DNA of 64,000 nucleotides from assembly GCA_965277025.1 (NCBI GenBank), contig OZ255706.1:2914001-2978000 (forward strand). The letters are read 5' to 3'. The translations under genes and the position numbers were made by a program. The notes below the pieces were generated by a model that made no database searches, was not told the DNA's origin, and worked only from the letters and a program-made list of their open reading frames with translations. Source of the stretch: Methylomarinum sp965277025. GTDB lineage: Bacteria > Pseudomonadota > Gammaproteobacteria > Methylococcales > Methylomonadaceae. Each line of letters opens with the position of its first letter. The stretch's first letter is position 1. This document shows positions 19,188 through 30,090 of this stretch, in pieces.

Positions 19188-19428
19188 TCAACTGCTAAAG
19201 TGTTTTTTCCATGCGCCAATAAGCTCATTGTAATGAACCTCGATAAGTGATTCGATCTCTTTCAATTGCTTACGTGAATAATGATAGTTCTTTGCAAGCT
19301 CAATGTCTTACTTCAAGCCAAAACTTTGCCTCACCATCTCCAGATATTACATGCACATGCATACGTTCCTCTTCTCTTGAGAAGAAGAAAAACCTATATC
19401 CCTGCTCTTTGAATATTGTAGGACTCAT
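19188..19428 (-). pseudogene. DUF4160 protein gene, frameshifted
   Basis: The frame starts at 19428 with MSPTIFKEQGYRFFFFSREE and RMHVHVISGDGEAKFWLE, the DUF4160 pattern. It stops soon after. The next frame continues DIELAKNYHYSRKQLKEIE and HYNELIGAWKKHF to the stop at 19188. One extra A near 19309 explains the break. DUF4160 proteins typically pair with DUF2442, whose gene overlaps the 3' end here. Toxin or antitoxin roles are proposed for such pairs but are not established. Both partners are broken. Confidence 0.8.
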
Positions 19429-19478
19429 CACCTCTTTTGCACATAACAAAGACTTATATTGTTGACGGCAAAGCTCGG

Positions 19479-20156
19479 TTAATGTGAATGAGAGTGAGAA
19501 TGGCCATCATCCATAGCCTCATCTGATGAATGATTATGTTCTTGAAACAACACTTCATTGACTGGCCGTGCCGCTTCGACCGAAACGCCATATTTATACA
19601 CCATCAGGCCACCCATATCGGCGGCGAAAATCAAGATGATATTCATCAACACCGCCAGCGACAAATAAAAAACATTGGCGCCGCCCGTGAGTTTTCCTCT
19701 GGTGATGATGCGCCAGACAGCCAGCAGCGCAGCCAGACCAAACACCGTCAACGCCAACGCCTCATGTCGCTCCATGACATCATGAACATTACCGCCATGC
19801 GCGACTGATTCTTCCGCCGCCAGACCGGCCGCCACAGTCGCCGCCGTCATCACGACACCAATATAAAGAAACCAACCAGCCACCGTTCGCCATGCTGGAT
19901 TTTTAAAAACCGCGCCAGCCAGATCAATCAAGACAAAACTGGTCAGCAAGGCGATGGGGAAATGAACAAATAATGGATGGATATTTTCCATGGCCGCTAT
20001 GCCTGGCATAAATACGGCGAAGATCTCTGCCGGTGTTTTTTCAGTCAAAGAAACCAGAAAAACCAGAAATTGCTCAACGGAACTGGCAACGCCGCCCCCT
20101 CCATGCCCTGAAGCGCCATGGACCTGCAGAAATATCTCATTGATCGTATCTAACAT
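19479..20156 (-). CDS. DUF2231-type membrane protein with His-rich tail
   Basis: This 225-residue protein has about four membrane segments: IHPLFVHFPIALLTSFVLID, TVAGWFLYIGVVMTAATVAA, ALTVFGLAALLAVWRII and FYLSLAVLMNIILIFAADMGG. The motif HPLFVHFPIAL near residue 60 is the hallmark of DUF2231. An N-terminal Gly/His stretch (HGASGHGGGG) and a C-terminal tail ending DDGHSHSHSH suggest metal or heme contact, but no function is proven. It is followed by the DUF4160/DUF2442 remnant and preceded by a 217-bp gap from the broken kinase gene. Confidence 0.75.
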   Translation of the reverse strand: MLDTINEIFLQVHGASGHGGGGVASSVEQFLVFLVSLTEKTPAEIFAVFMPGIAAMENIHPLFVHFPIALLTSFVLIDLAGAVFKNPAWRTVAGWFLYIGVVMTAATVAAGLAAEESVAHGGNVHDVMERHEALALTVFGLAALLAVWRIITRGKLTGGANVFYLSLAVLMNIILIFAADMGGLMVYKYGVSVEAARPVNEVLFQEHNHSSDEAMDDGHSHSHSH

Positions 20157-20373
20157 ATTGTTTTTGACTGGTTATAAACAAACGCCAATCATACCATTTG
20201 CTGTGGTGTTCATAAACAAAAGGGATCGTTATGGAATTGCTGATTTGATCAGGATTCCACAGGCATAGGGATATGCCGCCAAGATAAATGCTTGCAAATC
20301 ATTGATTTTGTGAGCAAAGCGTCAGTTGTTGTGCGCTTTTTGGTCGCTGACAGCAGAGGTAATTTGTTCAGCA
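20157..20373. other. intergenic gap, kinase to DUF2231
   Basis: This 217-bp stretch has no coding frame I can support. It should hold the promoter of the DUF2231 gene on the minus strand, but I see no convincing -35/-10 pair. Confidence 0.4.
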
Positions 20374-23002
20374 TTATCTTATGGAATCATGCGCCATGCG
20401 AATTTCTTCGAAAGCATCGATAATAGGCTTCCATTGTTTAACTGCGGAAAAATATTTCCCTTTAACGACTGCCGATTCAAGGTCTTGTAATAATAAAGCC
20501 AGCTTATGGTAGCCTGCTTTATCGCCCAATTGTTTAAATTGTTCAATAGAGCTTTTGCTGGCACTCAAATCCTGTGCCGAAAAGGCTTTTTCGGTCTCGG
20601 CGATCAACTGATCTATTTGTTCAATTATCTGTTGTTCGAAATCATCTGACGCCACAGGCTCAGGCTCTTGAAGGTCAACATCATAATAAGCAGGCGTTGA
20701 ATTAACCTGTATCAGCCATTGTTGAAGTTTTTGCAATAATTGCAGCGTCGAAAAAGGCTTGCTTAAAAAATCATTCATACCGGCGGCCAGACAGACTTTC
20801 TGATTGTCGACAAAGGCATCGGCGGATAAGGCGATAATCGGAACAGACTGTTTTTTTTTGCAACTTTCTGATTTGCCGTGTCGCTTCCAGACCATCCATA
20901 ACCGGCATATGACAATCCATCAGAATCAATGAAAATGCTTGTTTTTGACACCGTTCAAGCGCTTCTTCGCCATTAACTGCGGTAACCACCTTGAACCCCG
21001 CCTGCAACAGAATTTTCTCGGTCATTGCTTTATTGACAGCGTTATCTTCCACTAATAAAATCGGATCCAGATGTTGATAATCCATTGAACCCAATTCATT
21101 TAAATCTTTTTTCACCAGCGCTTCAATGGCTTCAACCATTTCCAGAGAATCCTTCTTTTCTGTCAACACCGACATATCCAGCACTGATAAATCCAGTTGA
21201 TCACGATGGCCGGATTTTCGCCAAAGCGCAATCTGCGGCCTTGATTTCTTGAATTCATCGAGATGGTGAAGAAACCCGACATCCTTCACCTCTTCTGCTG
21301 CAAACAAGATCAATTGATAAGCAATATCAGTGGAACGTAATCGTCGAGTCAGAATTTTCTCATCCGGCAATAGCGCAACCTGATAACCCAGTTTTTCCAG
21401 ACAGGGTTTTAATCCTTCATTATTCAGTTGCGCGCTGATGCCTATCAATGGAATATCGATATCCGTCATGCTTCGTTCCGGTGTCGGCAACAGTAACGGA
21501 ATATGTACAGTGAATGTCGTCCCCTGACCGGACTGGCTGGTAACTGAAATATCCCCTCCCAATAACGCCACCATTCGATGAGTAATCGCCAAACCCAGAC
21601 CTGATCCGCCATATTTTCGCGTCGTCGACGAATCCGCCTGGGTAAAAGGTTCAAACAGAACGGCTTGTTTTTCTTCCGCTACGCCAATACCAGTATCACA
21701 GACGGAAATAGTCAGTTGACACAGATCGCTTTGTTTTATCTTTCCCCTGATGATTGTTTTTACAAATCCGGATTCAGTAAATTTAATGGCGTTATTGATC
21801 AGGTTTAACAATACCTGGTTGAGTTTTTGACTGTCGCCATAAAAGTAACGCGGTAAATTTTCATCGATATCGATGTCAAACTGCAAGGATTTGAGCTGAC
21901 AGGCGTAACCATGAGTCAATTTCAATTCGATCAATAATCGATATAAATCAAACCAGCGTTGGTCCAGTTCCATTTTTCCCGCTCCGATCTTGGAAAAATC
22001 AAGTATTTCATTAACTTGTAATAACAAGGCGTCAGCGGATTGATTGATGATCTAAATAAACTCACGTTGTTTTGGATTCAATTCGGTATTTTTCATTAAC
22101 CCGGAAAAACCGATGATGGCATTCAGCGGCGTTCTGATTTCGTGACTCATCATGGACAAAAACTCAGTTTTGGCCTGATTGGCTTTTTGCGCATGGTCCG
22201 CCAGTTGCAATGCCTTGTTTTTAGCCTCGTTCAACGCCAGGGTGCGCCTTTCGACCATTTCTTCCAGCGTTTCTTTTTGGTTTAACAACTGATCATGCCA
22301 GAATTCCGTTTTTTCCAGCATGGTGTTAAACGCTTTGCCCAGTCGGCCGATTTCATCATTTGAATCCGATACATCGGCTCTTATATCGAAGCGCCCTGAT
22401 TTGGCCACATTTTCACTGATCGACAATAATTCCAAAATGGGCTCGATCAATCGTTGACTGAAGCGGTCCATCAACCAAAAAATCAATAACGATGAAAACA
22501 ACAACCCTATCAGAGCCAATGAAACCTGCCAGAACAGCCGTTGATAAATACCGTTTAAACTGATCACCAATTGTAATTGCCCCTGGTATTCACCATCAAA
22601 AAACAATTGTTTACATAAAAACAAATGACTGAAATTGAATTGTTGTATAGGACAACTGCTGAATCGGCCTGAAAAATTCTCTTTCAATCCAGGTTTATGA
22701 CTCACAGCTATCGGCGTTTGTTGATTTTGTTTAATCGCCGCAACATACTCTATATTTTGATGAACTGACAGGGCCTGTAAGGTTTTATCCGCCACTTCAT
22801 TATCATCAAAAATCAATGCCGGAATGATAGATTGACCGGTTATTTCAGCCAGCGCATTAACTTCATCCAGAAGCACCGCCCGGTTGGTGAAGAATGTATT
22901 GACAGCCAATATACTGCCCGCGACCAACAACATGAATAAAATACTCATACTGAGTAGAAACTTTAGTTTATGCTGAATGGAAGCAGCTTTAAAATTAAAC
23001 AT
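20374..23002 (-). pseudogene. hybrid sensor histidine kinase (BarA-type), nonsense and frameshift
   Basis: The rebuilt protein is about 875 residues. It has an N-terminal membrane segment (FLLSMSILFMLLVAGSILAV), a periplasmic CHASE8-like region and a second membrane segment near 165-185. Next come a HAMP linker, a HisKA box with the phospho-His in MSHEIRTPLNAIIGFSG, an HATPase with DTGIGVAEEK and YGGSGLGLAI, a receiver domain (ILLVEDNAVNKAM, LILMDCHMPVMDG), and a C-terminal Hpt-like helical region without an obvious His. A TAG near 22036 interrupts REFI-IINQSADALL where Gln is expected. A run of nine A (minus strand, 20851-20859) shifts the frame before SVPIIALSADAF. Stop 38 bp upstream: the yfiR-like gene. 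Confidence 0.85.
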
Positions 23003-24143
23003 AGTTGTTAAAAAACCGACCGTTATTTTCCCGACTGCTATTATTCCCCAGAAGGACCTGACTGGGAAGGCATAGCGATAATTTCAGCCAATCCCAGCAG
23101 GCGGGCGTTAATTTTCAATCCAGATTGTTGTAAAGAAAATGTAACTACTCAGCGTAAATAAGTAAAAAAACTGCTTGACACGATTTTAGCGTTATTTTTG
23201 ATTTTCTAACGGCAACACCTGGCGCAAGAGGTTTACTGTATTAGCCTGCGTTAGTTGAGGCGTGTTGCCTTATAAGCACTGCCCGATAGCCCTGCTGCCG
23301 TGCATTTCTAAAATACGATGACGGGCAACACAGAGGCAAAAATTCGTATTTCAAAAGCCATGAGACAATAGTCCTGTACTTAAACCCACAGGCCGTTTCA
23401 TTGAAGATTGATTCCATTGATGTAGAGGCTGCCATTACCAATGCCCGGCAGCTGATTGAAGATGAAGCCGATTTATCTCCGGCGCTGCGGTCTTCGCTGG
23501 AGATATTGTTGTTGCTGGTCACGCTCTTGATGCATCGGCTCGGACTTAACAGCAGTAACAGTTCCAGGCCGCCATCAAGTGATCCTGATCGTAAAAGGAA
23601 AGCACGGGCTGGATCAAAAAAACCAGGTGGTGGACAGAAAGGGCATATTGGCACCACGCTGGTTAAAGTCGATGATCCCGATGACGTTATCTCCATCAAG
23701 ATTGATCGCCGTACCTTGCCAGCCGGAAGCTACACGGCAGATGGCTTTGAAACCCGGCAGGTATTTGATATTGATATTTCACGGATTGTGACGGAATATC
23801 GTGCGCAAAGGCTTATCGATGAACAAGGTCGTCGGTTTGTTGCTCCTTTTCCCGAGGGCGTAACAAAAGCCGTGCAATATGGTGACCAACTCAAGGCGCA
23901 CGCCGTGTATCTTTCGCAGTACCAATTATTGCCCTGCCAGCGCATCAAGGATTATTTTTCCGATCAATTACAGATCCCCATCAGTGAAGGTTCGTTGGTT
24001 AATTTCAATCAACCAGCCTTTGAGAAGCTGGCATCCTTTGAGCCGATTTGCAAGCAAAGACTGGCGGCAGCTTCTGTTGTACATGCCGATGAAACGGGCA
24101 TTAACATCAATGGCGCCAAGTACTGGTTGCATTGTGCTTCTAA

Positions 24144-24401
24144 CGATCATCGCAAGAATTGCCACCCCGCATGATGAAATGTCGTAGAGTTCCTTGTGGA
24201 AGATGGCGGTTAAAGACTGCGCTTTACTTTGGAACCTTAGAGCCCGACTGCTAACGTAGCCTGCCATGGATGACTCGAACCCCGGATTGCTTCTTTAAGA
24301 GCGAATGTTAAAAGGGCCGTTGACGATTTACATCGCCCTCAGGCAGATCATCCAGGCAACCGCCACCTTCCAGGCTCAATCATAGAGTAAAGGAGGAAAA
24401 A
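24144..24401 (+). ncRNA. candidate IS110 bridge-RNA region, copy 3
   Basis: This is the 258-bp non-coding upstream end of the only complete IS110 in the window. It is nearly identical to the equivalent regions of copies 1 and 2. Downstream of the recombinase only about 83 bp remain, so this matches the IS110 group layout with the bridge RNA upstream. Segments such as GGAACCTTAGAGCC and GCTTCTTTAAGAGC partly resemble the target (TCTAA and flanks) and could lie in guide loops. That is a guess, since I did not fold the RNA. Confidence 0.55.
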
Positions 24402-25622
24402 ATGGAACTCACTGCAATACACAAGCGAGTCATCGGGTTGGATGTTCACCAAAAGCAGATTACCGCCTGCGCCATGGTTGAACAGGCCGAGGGTGGTATT
24501 CAGACAGAGCATCGACAGTTTGGCGCATTCAAACGTGATCGACGTGCATTAGCCGATTGGGTGCAGTCTGTCGCACCGGATGAGGTGGTGATGGAAAGCA
24601 CCGGCATCTACTGGAAAAGCCCATATGCAGCTTTGGAACATGTGGGTATTTACGCCAGGGTCGTCAATGCCCGGCATGTGAAGAATGTGCCGGGACGCAA
24701 GACGGACATCGGCGACGCGCAATGGCTGGCGATGCTTTCCCGTGCCGGACTGCTGCGCGGTTCATTCGTGCCACCGGAAAAGATGCGGCAGTTACGCCTG
24801 ATTTCACGTCAACGACAGAAGTTGGTGTCGATGCTGTCTGCTGAGAAGAACAGACTGCACAAGGTATTAACCGACGGCGGCATCCGGCTTGGCGTGGTGG
24901 TCAGCGATGTACATGGGCAATCCGCGCGCGCCATGGTTAACGCGCTGATTGAAGGACAGCCTGCGCATGATGTGTTGAAGCTGGCCAGCAATTGTCTCAA
25001 AGCGCCGCGCGCCGATATACTGGAGGCGCTGCAAGGTGAGTTGAGCGAGCACCATCGCTTCGTACTGAATGAACTGATGCAGCATATTCAGGATTTGGAA
25101 GCACGCATAGCCAGATTCGATGCACAACTGCTGGCCGGACTGGAGAAGGAGAAAACGGTTTTGCAATTGCTCCAGACTATTCCCGGTGTTGATTTGATTG
25201 GAGCAGCCATGCTACTTGTTGAGACCGGAACGGATATGACTGTCTTTGGCAGTGCGGATCGGCTGGCGTCATGGGTGGGCATATGCCCCGGCAACAACGA
25301 GTCTGCCGGCAAACGCAAATCAGGACGAACGCGAAAAGGAAACCCATATGTGCGTCGCCTGCTTTGCGAATGCGCCCATGCCGCCAGCCGAACCCGATCG
25401 GTTTTCCAGGCAAAATATACATCACTGGCGATTAGGCGAGGTCACCAACGCGCCATCATTGCGCTGGCTCACAAACTTTTGCGGACATGTTACTTCATGA
25501 TTAGTCGCGGCGAGTATTTCCGGGATTCGACCATCGACTACGAAGAAATGGCTGTCAAACGCAATGCACCACGCTGGATCAGAGCGCTGATAAAATTCGG
25601 TTATATAACACAACCGGGGTAA
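24402..25622 (+). CDS. IS110-family transposase (intact copy)
   Basis: This is a full 406-residue DEDD-type recombinase. The RuvC-like domain has Asp in VIGLDVHQKQ, Glu in VMESTGIYW and two Asp in TDIGDAQWLAML. A coiled region around residues 215-250 follows. The Tnp20 domain begins QTIPGVDLIGAAML and contains FGSADRLASWVGICPGNNES with the probable catalytic Ser near KRKSGRTRKGNPYVRR. The start is set by the strong GGAGG site 7-8 bp upstream. It would act with the adjacent bridge RNA. It is the likely source of enzyme for the defective copy 2. Confidence 0.93.
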   Translation: MELTAIHKRVIGLDVHQKQITACAMVEQAEGGIQTEHRQFGAFKRDRRALADWVQSVAPDEVVMESTGIYWKSPYAALEHVGIYARVVNARHVKNVPGRKTDIGDAQWLAMLSRAGLLRGSFVPPEKMRQLRLISRQRQKLVSMLSAEKNRLHKVLTDGGIRLGVVVSDVHGQSARAMVNALIEGQPAHDVLKLASNCLKAPRADILEALQGELSEHHRFVLNELMQHIQDLEARIARFDAQLLAGLEKEKTVLQLLQTIPGVDLIGAAMLLVETGTDMTVFGSADRLASWVGICPGNNESAGKRKSGRTRKGNPYVRRLLCECAHAASRTRSVFQAKYTSLAIRRGHQRAIIALAHKLLRTCYFMISRGEYFRDSTIDYEEMAVKRNAPRWIRALIKFGYITQPG

Positions 25623-28600
25623 GCCAGCTTACTTCATTGAATATGGATAAGCAGCCTTTTCACGGCTGAGAACTCCTTGCGCATTCGATATGGATCATTT
25701 CATGTTAATGATTTATGGACACATTATTTTCCCCATGTAAAACGGGGCAAGGAAGCGATGGATGTCATTGGCATCCTGCCTGACTTTCATGGCATTTTAT
25801 GCCACGATCACTGGAAGCCTTACTACAAGTCCCCCTTCACTCATGCCTTGTGCAATGCGCATCATCTGCGTGAACTGACCCGTGCCCGGGAGCAGGATGG
25901 ACAGCAGTGGGCCAAAGAAATGGAAACCCGGTTAAAAAAGATCAATCAGGTCGTCGATGATGCAGGGGGGAAGCTTGAAGCAAGAAAAGCGGCCTGTTAT
26001 CGACGACGATATCGAGATTTATTAGAGAAAGCACAAATTGAATGTCCGCCACCAACCCCGTTGCCCGGTAAACCCAAACGTGGGCGCCTCAAGCGCAGTA
26101 AATCCAGAAACTTACTGGAACGGCTGATCAATTACCCGGATGATGTCTTACGCTTTATGAGAGAAATAGATGTGCCATTTACTAATAATCCCGGTGAGAA
26201 TGATATCCGCATGACCAAGGTGCAGCAAAAAATATCGGGGTGTTTCAGGAGTGAGCAGGGTGCCATCACCTTCTGCCGTATTCGGGGATATCTATCCACT
26301 TGTCGTAAACATCATGTCAGTGCCTCTGAAGCGTTGGTACTGGTATTTAAGGGGAAATTACCGGAATTTACTCAGTGACCTGATGCTTTTGGTAAAATAC
26401 GCTGAGTAGTTACAAGAAAATAAATTTATCAGTAATTTCGGCTTCTTGTTGACTATATCGATAGCGACCACTCCTCCCGCTTCGACAAAGGAACGGCCGC
26501 GGCCAACGGTTAGGATGAGTTGCTTAAGCGTTAATTTTAAAATCTGTTTCAAAATAAGCGGCTCTACATTGTCTATAAATATCGCCTGACAGCGATCGAT
26601 CTTACGTAACCGGGTCAACAAATCAATGGACACTTTTTTCTCACCGACTCTTGCGCCATCCAATGCTAAAAATGCATCCTGAACAATGCTGTCACCGATC
26701 ACACAAAGATGGAAATCATTTGACTGCATGACAGGCCAGTGAGTGAAACGGACCACATTGAGCGTCAACAGCGCTATTACTGATGGTTCTTTCAGACTTT
26801 GTGAATTCACATTACCAGTCTGGCTGAACAATATCAGCAGAAATAAAATTTTTTTGAAATCAAACAATGATTTCAACATAAAAATGATCGCCGAATCATT
26901 TAAAAACGCCAGATAACTTTGCCATACACTCCCCTATCAATTTCAATGGGCGCCACGAAGGCCGGATTGCTATATTCCTGATGCCGGCTTTCGAGCAAGT
27001 TTTGCCCGGTCAGCGATAATTCCAGATTTTTTTCCGGCCGCCAGGCCAGTCGCATATCCAGGGTCATATAAGCCGCAATCTTGCTGGGACTCAATACGCC
27101 GATAGCCACCGCTTTATCGACATAACGATAAATCAAATCCACATCTTCCCGGGGCGACAATGCGCTGCGTAATAGAAAACGATGTTCCGGACTCCGACCA
27201 ATTTCTTCCATCGCCTCTTGACTGCTGAAGTCCATTTTCAAAAAGCTGTATTGCAAATCCCAGCGCCACCAGGACAACATTTGCCAAACGGTCGCCAGTT
27301 CAATGCCGTAACTGTTTACTTTATGTTCATTGACAAAAATTAATGGCTGTTCAGCATAAGTTGTAATCACCGGTGTCAATGCCCTTGCCGAGCGTAAATC
27401 CCAATAATGATTGTAAAAAGCCGTTAAATCGACCGGAACATTCGAAATAGCGGTGGTGCGATAACCTATCTCGTAACTGATAACTTTTTCGGCATTAAAA
27501 TCTTTATTGCCATTAATGCTAATAACAGTTTTCAATGGCGCTGATTCAATAACCGCCGCATTAAGTTTGAGGTCTTGTTCAGCACGGCTGGGCGTTCGGA
27601 CCGCCCGGGAAACAGCCGCCCACAAACGATGCCGTGGATGAAAAGCCCATAACGCCCGTATGCTGGGCTGGTATTCAAAACCGCTGTAATCGTTATGTTC
27701 AAACTTGCTGCCAAAGGTCAACCATAGCTCATTGTTGATCAGCGTCATTTCATCTTGAACAAAACCGCTAACCAACTGGTCATTGCGATTGTCTGGCTGA
27801 ATCGTTGCAAACCCTTGTAAAACCTTGAAATCATCCCGTCGATAGCGATAACGCGCACCCCAAACAAAATCGTGCCAATCCCACAGTGAAAAACGGTGCT
27901 GAAAATCAACATCGATGGCATGGCGGTTTTCTGTCCGTTCAATATCCTTAATCTGATAGAAATCGTAATAGGCCTGGATTTGATAATTCGAGGTAGTCGA
28001 AAAAACATGCTTATGTTTGATCAACAAATTACCACCAAAATTTTCTTCCTGGTCATTGACATTAAGTGTGTTAGCCGTGGTATTGACTACTGGCACTCGT
28101 TGCTGAATTTTCGCCCAATTATAATAGGCATCCCCCTGAATGGAGTATGAATCCTGATCTGAATACTGTGAATCGATTCTAAACCCGGTCTGAACCTTCT
28201 CCGAATTATCACCAGCATCCTTACCATTCGCCAGGCTGTTTTCATTACGCGCATTGCCTTTGACATACACTCGCCCGGTGGTTTGTGGATCAAGCTTGAA
28301 ACCATAGCGTAACGCACCAAATCCTAATTCCTGTTTGCCGCCGCCGGCCGCCAACAAACCCTTCTGGTTTTTTTGAGATTTTTTAGTGATGATATTGATC
28401 ACGCCGTTAACGGCATTCGCGCCCCAAAGAGTCGCCCCCGGCCCCCTGATCACTTCGATATGTTCGACATCTTCCAACATCACATCCTGTTGTCCCCAAT
28501 AAGTGCCGGAAAAGGCGCGGGTATAGAGATTGCGTCCATCGATCAAAATCAATAATTTATTCGCCAGCCGGTTATTGAATCCACGAATGGAAACCGCCCA

Positions 28601-28868
28601 TTTATTGGAGCTGATTTTGGCGACATCGACGCCAGGCGCCAGTCTCAACGCTTCGGGAATAGAACGAGCGCCGATACGCCTGATATCATCCTGGGTGATG
28701 ACAAATACAGCGGCGGCGGAATTGTTCAGGCTCTGAGCTTTTCTGGACACACTGGTGACTTCGACATTCAGCAGTTCTTCTACCGAAAGATCGGCCGGAA
28801 GCTTTTCCGCGCCCTGGAGCGTCAATGGCGCAATGACAGCGGCGGTGAGAAAATTTTTTAACGTTTTT

Positions 28869-30090
28869 CTCTGTACATGACAAAAATTAACTTATGACAA
28901 ATGAGTCTCATGTATTCCAGTGACAAAAGGTATGGGTTGCAAAAGAGCAATCACTTTTCTAATCATCCTTTTTGATTGAGATAAGACATTAAACAACGTT
29001 GAGCGGATACAATCTAATCCATATCGAAACAGGCTTTGCGCGAGCCGCTGATGTGTTTTGGTTTTTATTGGTAACTCGCAATCATGTTTCCATTCGCCTG
29101 CTTTATGTGACCAACAGAAAGCAATAACGGGAAGTACTAACAATTTTTTGATCCGAAGATAACCGACTACACGCGTTTCCTCAAGTTTGAATCCCCGTCC
29201 TTTTAAACAGCCGAAAAGCGTTTCGATATCCCAACGCAAGCCATAAATTTTAATCGCATCAGGGTTCAAATGCTGACAGACGATGATTAATAACTCACCA
29301 TCACTCAGCCGTAACCCACTGAGATAAATTGAACAATTTCCCAAATAGCGCGCTGTTGAGAGGTGTCGTGTGCTACCCGGCTTAAGCCCATAAAACAAAC
29401 GCTCTACGCGTATTCGCTGGCCTTGGGCATTGGTTGTCCAGGCGTTGTTGCGAATACGGATATAAAAGGGAATCTCTTGCTCAAACAACCAGCCCATCCA
29501 TTCGTCTCCAATAAACTCCCGATCAGCCAAAAGACCTTTGATGTGATGTCGGCCAAACTGCGCAATAAAGCGTTTCATCAGCGCTATACGTTCCTTCGTA
29601 TTAGAGTTGCCCCGCTTGTTTAAAGGCAACCAATACACAGGAATGGCGGCACCCCGATAAACCACGGCAAGCACCAGCAGATTAATATTGGTTTTACCCC
29701 ACTTCCAATTCGTCCTGTCTAACGTCAGATAGTAATCCTGATCAGTGAAACCAAACAGTTTCATGATGAAATGAGCGACTTCATTGTAATCCAGCCAATG
29801 GTCACTGAAAAATCGTTGCATCCGTCGATATCGTGAGGAAATTTTTGCCCGACTGGGAAAGAATACGGTGAGCTGGGCCAGATTGACCGTGCTAACTGCT
29901 ATCAAAGCAATTAACATACCCACAAAACAAACGATTCTTGCCTTGTTCCATTGAAAGTGCTCAGTTAATATGACGGTCAGCTCGTTGATTTGTAATGTCC
30001 CGTTATTCATATTCGCTAAAACAAAATGCGGTATTTAATTACATTTCAACGAGCTACGCTAGCTTTTAATATTTTTTGTCATGTACAGAG
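28869..30090 (-). mobile_element. IS4-family element A, copy A5 (intact)
   Basis: The element is 1222 bp. The duplication AACGTTTTT is at 28860-28868 and 30091-30099. It is inserted about six codons into the TonB receptor gene, in the same orientation. Confidence 0.96.
28892..30010 (-). CDS. IS4-family transposase (A5, intact)
   Basis: This 372-residue frame carries all family motifs (YLTLDRTNWKW, GLLADREFIGDEW, YGLRWDIETLFGCLK). It differs from A4 at a few residues such as IAVSTV and WDIE. It is probably functional. Confidence 0.93.
   Translation of the reverse strand: MNNGTLQINELTVILTEHFQWNKARIVCFVGMLIALIAVSTVNLAQLTVFFPSRAKISSRYRRMQRFFSDHWLDYNEVAHFIMKLFGFTDQDYYLTLDRTNWKWGKTNINLLVLAVVYRGAAIPVYWLPLNKRGNSNTKERIALMKRFIAQFGRHHIKGLLADREFIGDEWMGWLFEQEIPFYIRIRNNAWTTNAQGQRIRVERLFYGLKPGSTRHLSTARYLGNCSIYLSGLRLSDGELLIIVCQHLNPDAIKIYGLRWDIETLFGCLKGRGFKLEETRVVGYLRIKKLLVLPVIAFCWSHKAGEWKHDCELPIKTKTHQRLAQSLFRYGLDCIRSTLFNVLSQSKRMIRKVIALLQPIPFVTGIHETHLS

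Larger units (their letters stand above)
17713..19228 (-). pseudogene. DUF2442 protein gene, split by IS4 copy A4
   Basis: The N-terminal part (19228 to 19086) and C-terminal part (17854 to 17713) join in frame after removing IS4 A4 and one 9-bp duplication. The rebuilt ~99-residue protein has VEVTNISAHGVWLLAHDKE, then YEDFPWFKEQPVKNILNVEE, then YWPDLDVDLTIEIIEHPERF. This strongly resembles DUF2442 proteins, which are usually encoded beside DUF4160 as a toxin-antitoxin-like pair. The start overlaps the 3' end of the DUF4160 gene, suggesting coupled translation. The IS4 end supplies a foreign start (MRYLITFQRA) in frame with the C-terminal part, so a chimeric peptide could be made. Confidence 0.82.
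24141..25708 (+). mobile_element. IS110-family element, copy 3 (intact)
   Basis: It is inserted in the IS66 transposase gene between GTGCTTC and TGATTTATGG, with TAA found at both junctions (24141-24143 and 25706-25708). The unique part is 24144-25705, 1562 bp. The ends have no inverted repeats, as in IS110. The uninterrupted target is visible in IS66 copy 1 at about 11990-12010. Confidence 0.94.
23401..26378 (+). pseudogene. IS66-family transposase TnpC, split by IS110 copy 3
   Basis: The N-terminal part (23401-24143) holds RPPSSDPDRKRKARAG and the first catalytic Asp region VHADETGININGAKYW. The C-terminal part (25706-26378) holds LCHDHWKPYYKSPF and the Glu region NNPGENDIRMTKVQQKISG. Joined, they give about 470 residues in one frame. 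Apart from the IS110 insertion no other defect is visible, and the six-G run that is seven in copy 1 is intact here. Confidence 0.92.
23141..26413 (+). mobile_element. IS66-family element, copy 2 (holds IS110 copy 3)
   Basis: The terminal inverted repeats are GTAACTACTCAGCGTA (23141-23156) and its complement ending at 26413. The 8-bp duplication AAGAAAAT is at 23133-23140 and 26414-26421, the usual size for IS66. Without IS110 it is about 1.7 kb with a single transposase gene and no room for tnpA/tnpB, like the single-gene IS66 subgroup. Confidence 0.94.
23041..26879 (-). pseudogene. YfiR-family periplasmic protein gene, split by IS66 copy 2
   Basis: The first part runs from 26879 to 26414. 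It has a signal peptide (KILFLLILFSQTGNVNSQ) and the family features VVRFTHWP, FHLCVIGD and CQAIFID. After removing IS66 and one 8-bp duplication the frame continues LFSLQQSGLKINARLLGLAE to the stop at 23041, giving about 188 residues. YfiR-like (DUF4154) proteins are periplasmic regulators often encoded next to a TonB receptor and a sensor protein, exactly the order seen here. IS66 removes the last ~34 residues, including the conserved C-terminal LKINARLL region. Confidence 0.85.
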
